A stretch of 5,480 bases of DNA from Bacillota bacterium (GTDB lineage Bacteria; Bacillota; Clostridia; Peptostreptococcales; Anaerovoracaceae): the NCBI GenBank assembly GCA_016286935.1, contig JAEEUO010000091.1, forward strand, positions 1 to 5,480, in the 5' to 3' direction. Position numbers and translations under genes: made by a program. Of this stretch, positions 5,215 through 5,480 are shown piece by piece. Each line of letters begins with the position of its first letter. Position 1 is the stretch's first letter. The notes under the pieces were generated by a model, which saw only the letters and a program-made list of their open reading frames with translations, did no database searches and was not told where the DNA came from.

Positions 5215-5480
5215 ATGGGAATCTACTCGACATTCAACCGGTTCCGTGAGCCCGGGGAAGCGCAGAATCTGGAGAATCTGGAGCGCTTCGGCGAGCCGGC
5301 CTACTCGCTCTTCACGAGCACGCAGGTCATGACGGTCCACCACCGGATCGAGATCACGGACGAGAATCTGAACGTCGTGTACCGCGCGGAGACGAAGTTC
5401 CCTTCGCTCCACGACAAGACGAACATCTGCGACGCGGACGGAAACCACGTGGCGTATATGGAGCGGAAGTTCTTCTCGAT
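5215..5480 (+). CDS. YxjI / LURP-one-related (tubby C-terminal-like) protein, N-terminal part
   Basis: The first 88 residues are visible; the gene runs off the window edge. After MGIYSTFNRFREPGEAQNLE and a short linker, residues from about 32 read as alternating short strands. FTSTQVMTVHHRIEITDENL (33-52) and VVYRAETKFPSLHDKTNI (54-71) are followed by CDADGNHVAYMERKFFS (72-88). The repeating pattern of 'ITD..., Y.(A)..KF.S..D...I.D..GN..A...RKFFS' is that of Bacillus YxjI and the LURP-one-related family, whose fold resembles the tubby C-terminal barrel. Its biochemical role in bacteria is unknown to me; membrane-lipid or scramblase-like roles have been suggested for relatives. A minus-strand open frame across the same bases is a shadow. 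The family call rests on pattern recognition, and the rest of the protein is not seen. Confidence 0.7.
   Translation, partial: MGIYSTFNRFREPGEAQNLENLERFGEPAYSLFTSTQVMTVHHRIEITDENLNVVYRAETKFPSLHDKTNICDADGNHVAYMERKFFS

Noticed and set aside
5269..5283. Short direct repeat (AATCTGGAG type) near the start of the last gene
   Set aside because: Two copies of a nine-base unit encode NLENLE; too short and in-frame to suggest more than chance or a helix repeat.
5098..5448. Minus-strand open frame at the window end
   Set aside because: It overlaps the GNAT and YxjI-like genes, whose plus-strand frame has strong ribosome binding sites and recognisable patterns.
1..5480. CRISPR arrays, tRNA or rRNA genes, insertion sequences
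   Set aside because: No repeat-spacer pattern, no tRNA-like cloverleaf, no rRNA stretch, and no transposase gene or terminal inverted repeats were seen on either strand.

Overview
The window is GC-rich (by eye about 60%) chromosomal DNA with tightly packed genes, clear Shine-Dalgarno sites and an anaerobe-type rubrerythrin. The rubredoxin-first ('reverse') rubrerythrin, the Firmicutes-style AzlC/AzlD pair and the MepA-like MATE pump suggest a GC-rich anaerobic member of the Firmicutes (Clostridia). This is inferred from protein style only; no rRNA or other marker gene is present.

Layout: (1) 1-50 holds the last codons of a plus-strand gene, facing a minus-strand gene (139-1239) for a six-helix membrane diguanylate cyclase (GGDEF). 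A symmetric terminator at about 88-114 lies between the two ends. (2) A divergent control region (1240-1452) has a consensus-like minus-strand promoter for the cyclase, a run of phased A-tracts and an extended -10 promoter for the plus-strand genes. (3) A probable three-gene operon follows: azlC (1453-2250), azlD (2247-2552, ATGA overlap) and a MATE efflux gene (2573-4024). (4) A promoter in the last codons of the MATE gene appears to drive a reverse rubrerythrin gene (4102-4644), whose predicted transcript begins with a stem-loop and ends at a clear hairpin terminator (4665-4693). (5) A GNAT acetyltransferase gene (4749-5201) is closely followed by the start of a YxjI/LURP-one-like gene (5215 onward), cut by the window edge.

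Functionally, the window combines c-di-GMP signalling, export (branched-chain amino acid type plus a multidrug/toxin-type pump), peroxide detoxification and two small accessory genes. All main proteins fall in known families. I found no convincing undescribed system. The points most worth a second look are the azlCD-MATE linkage, the cyclase without an inhibitory site, the A-tract array between divergent promoters, and the 5'-terminal stem-loop on the rubrerythrin message.
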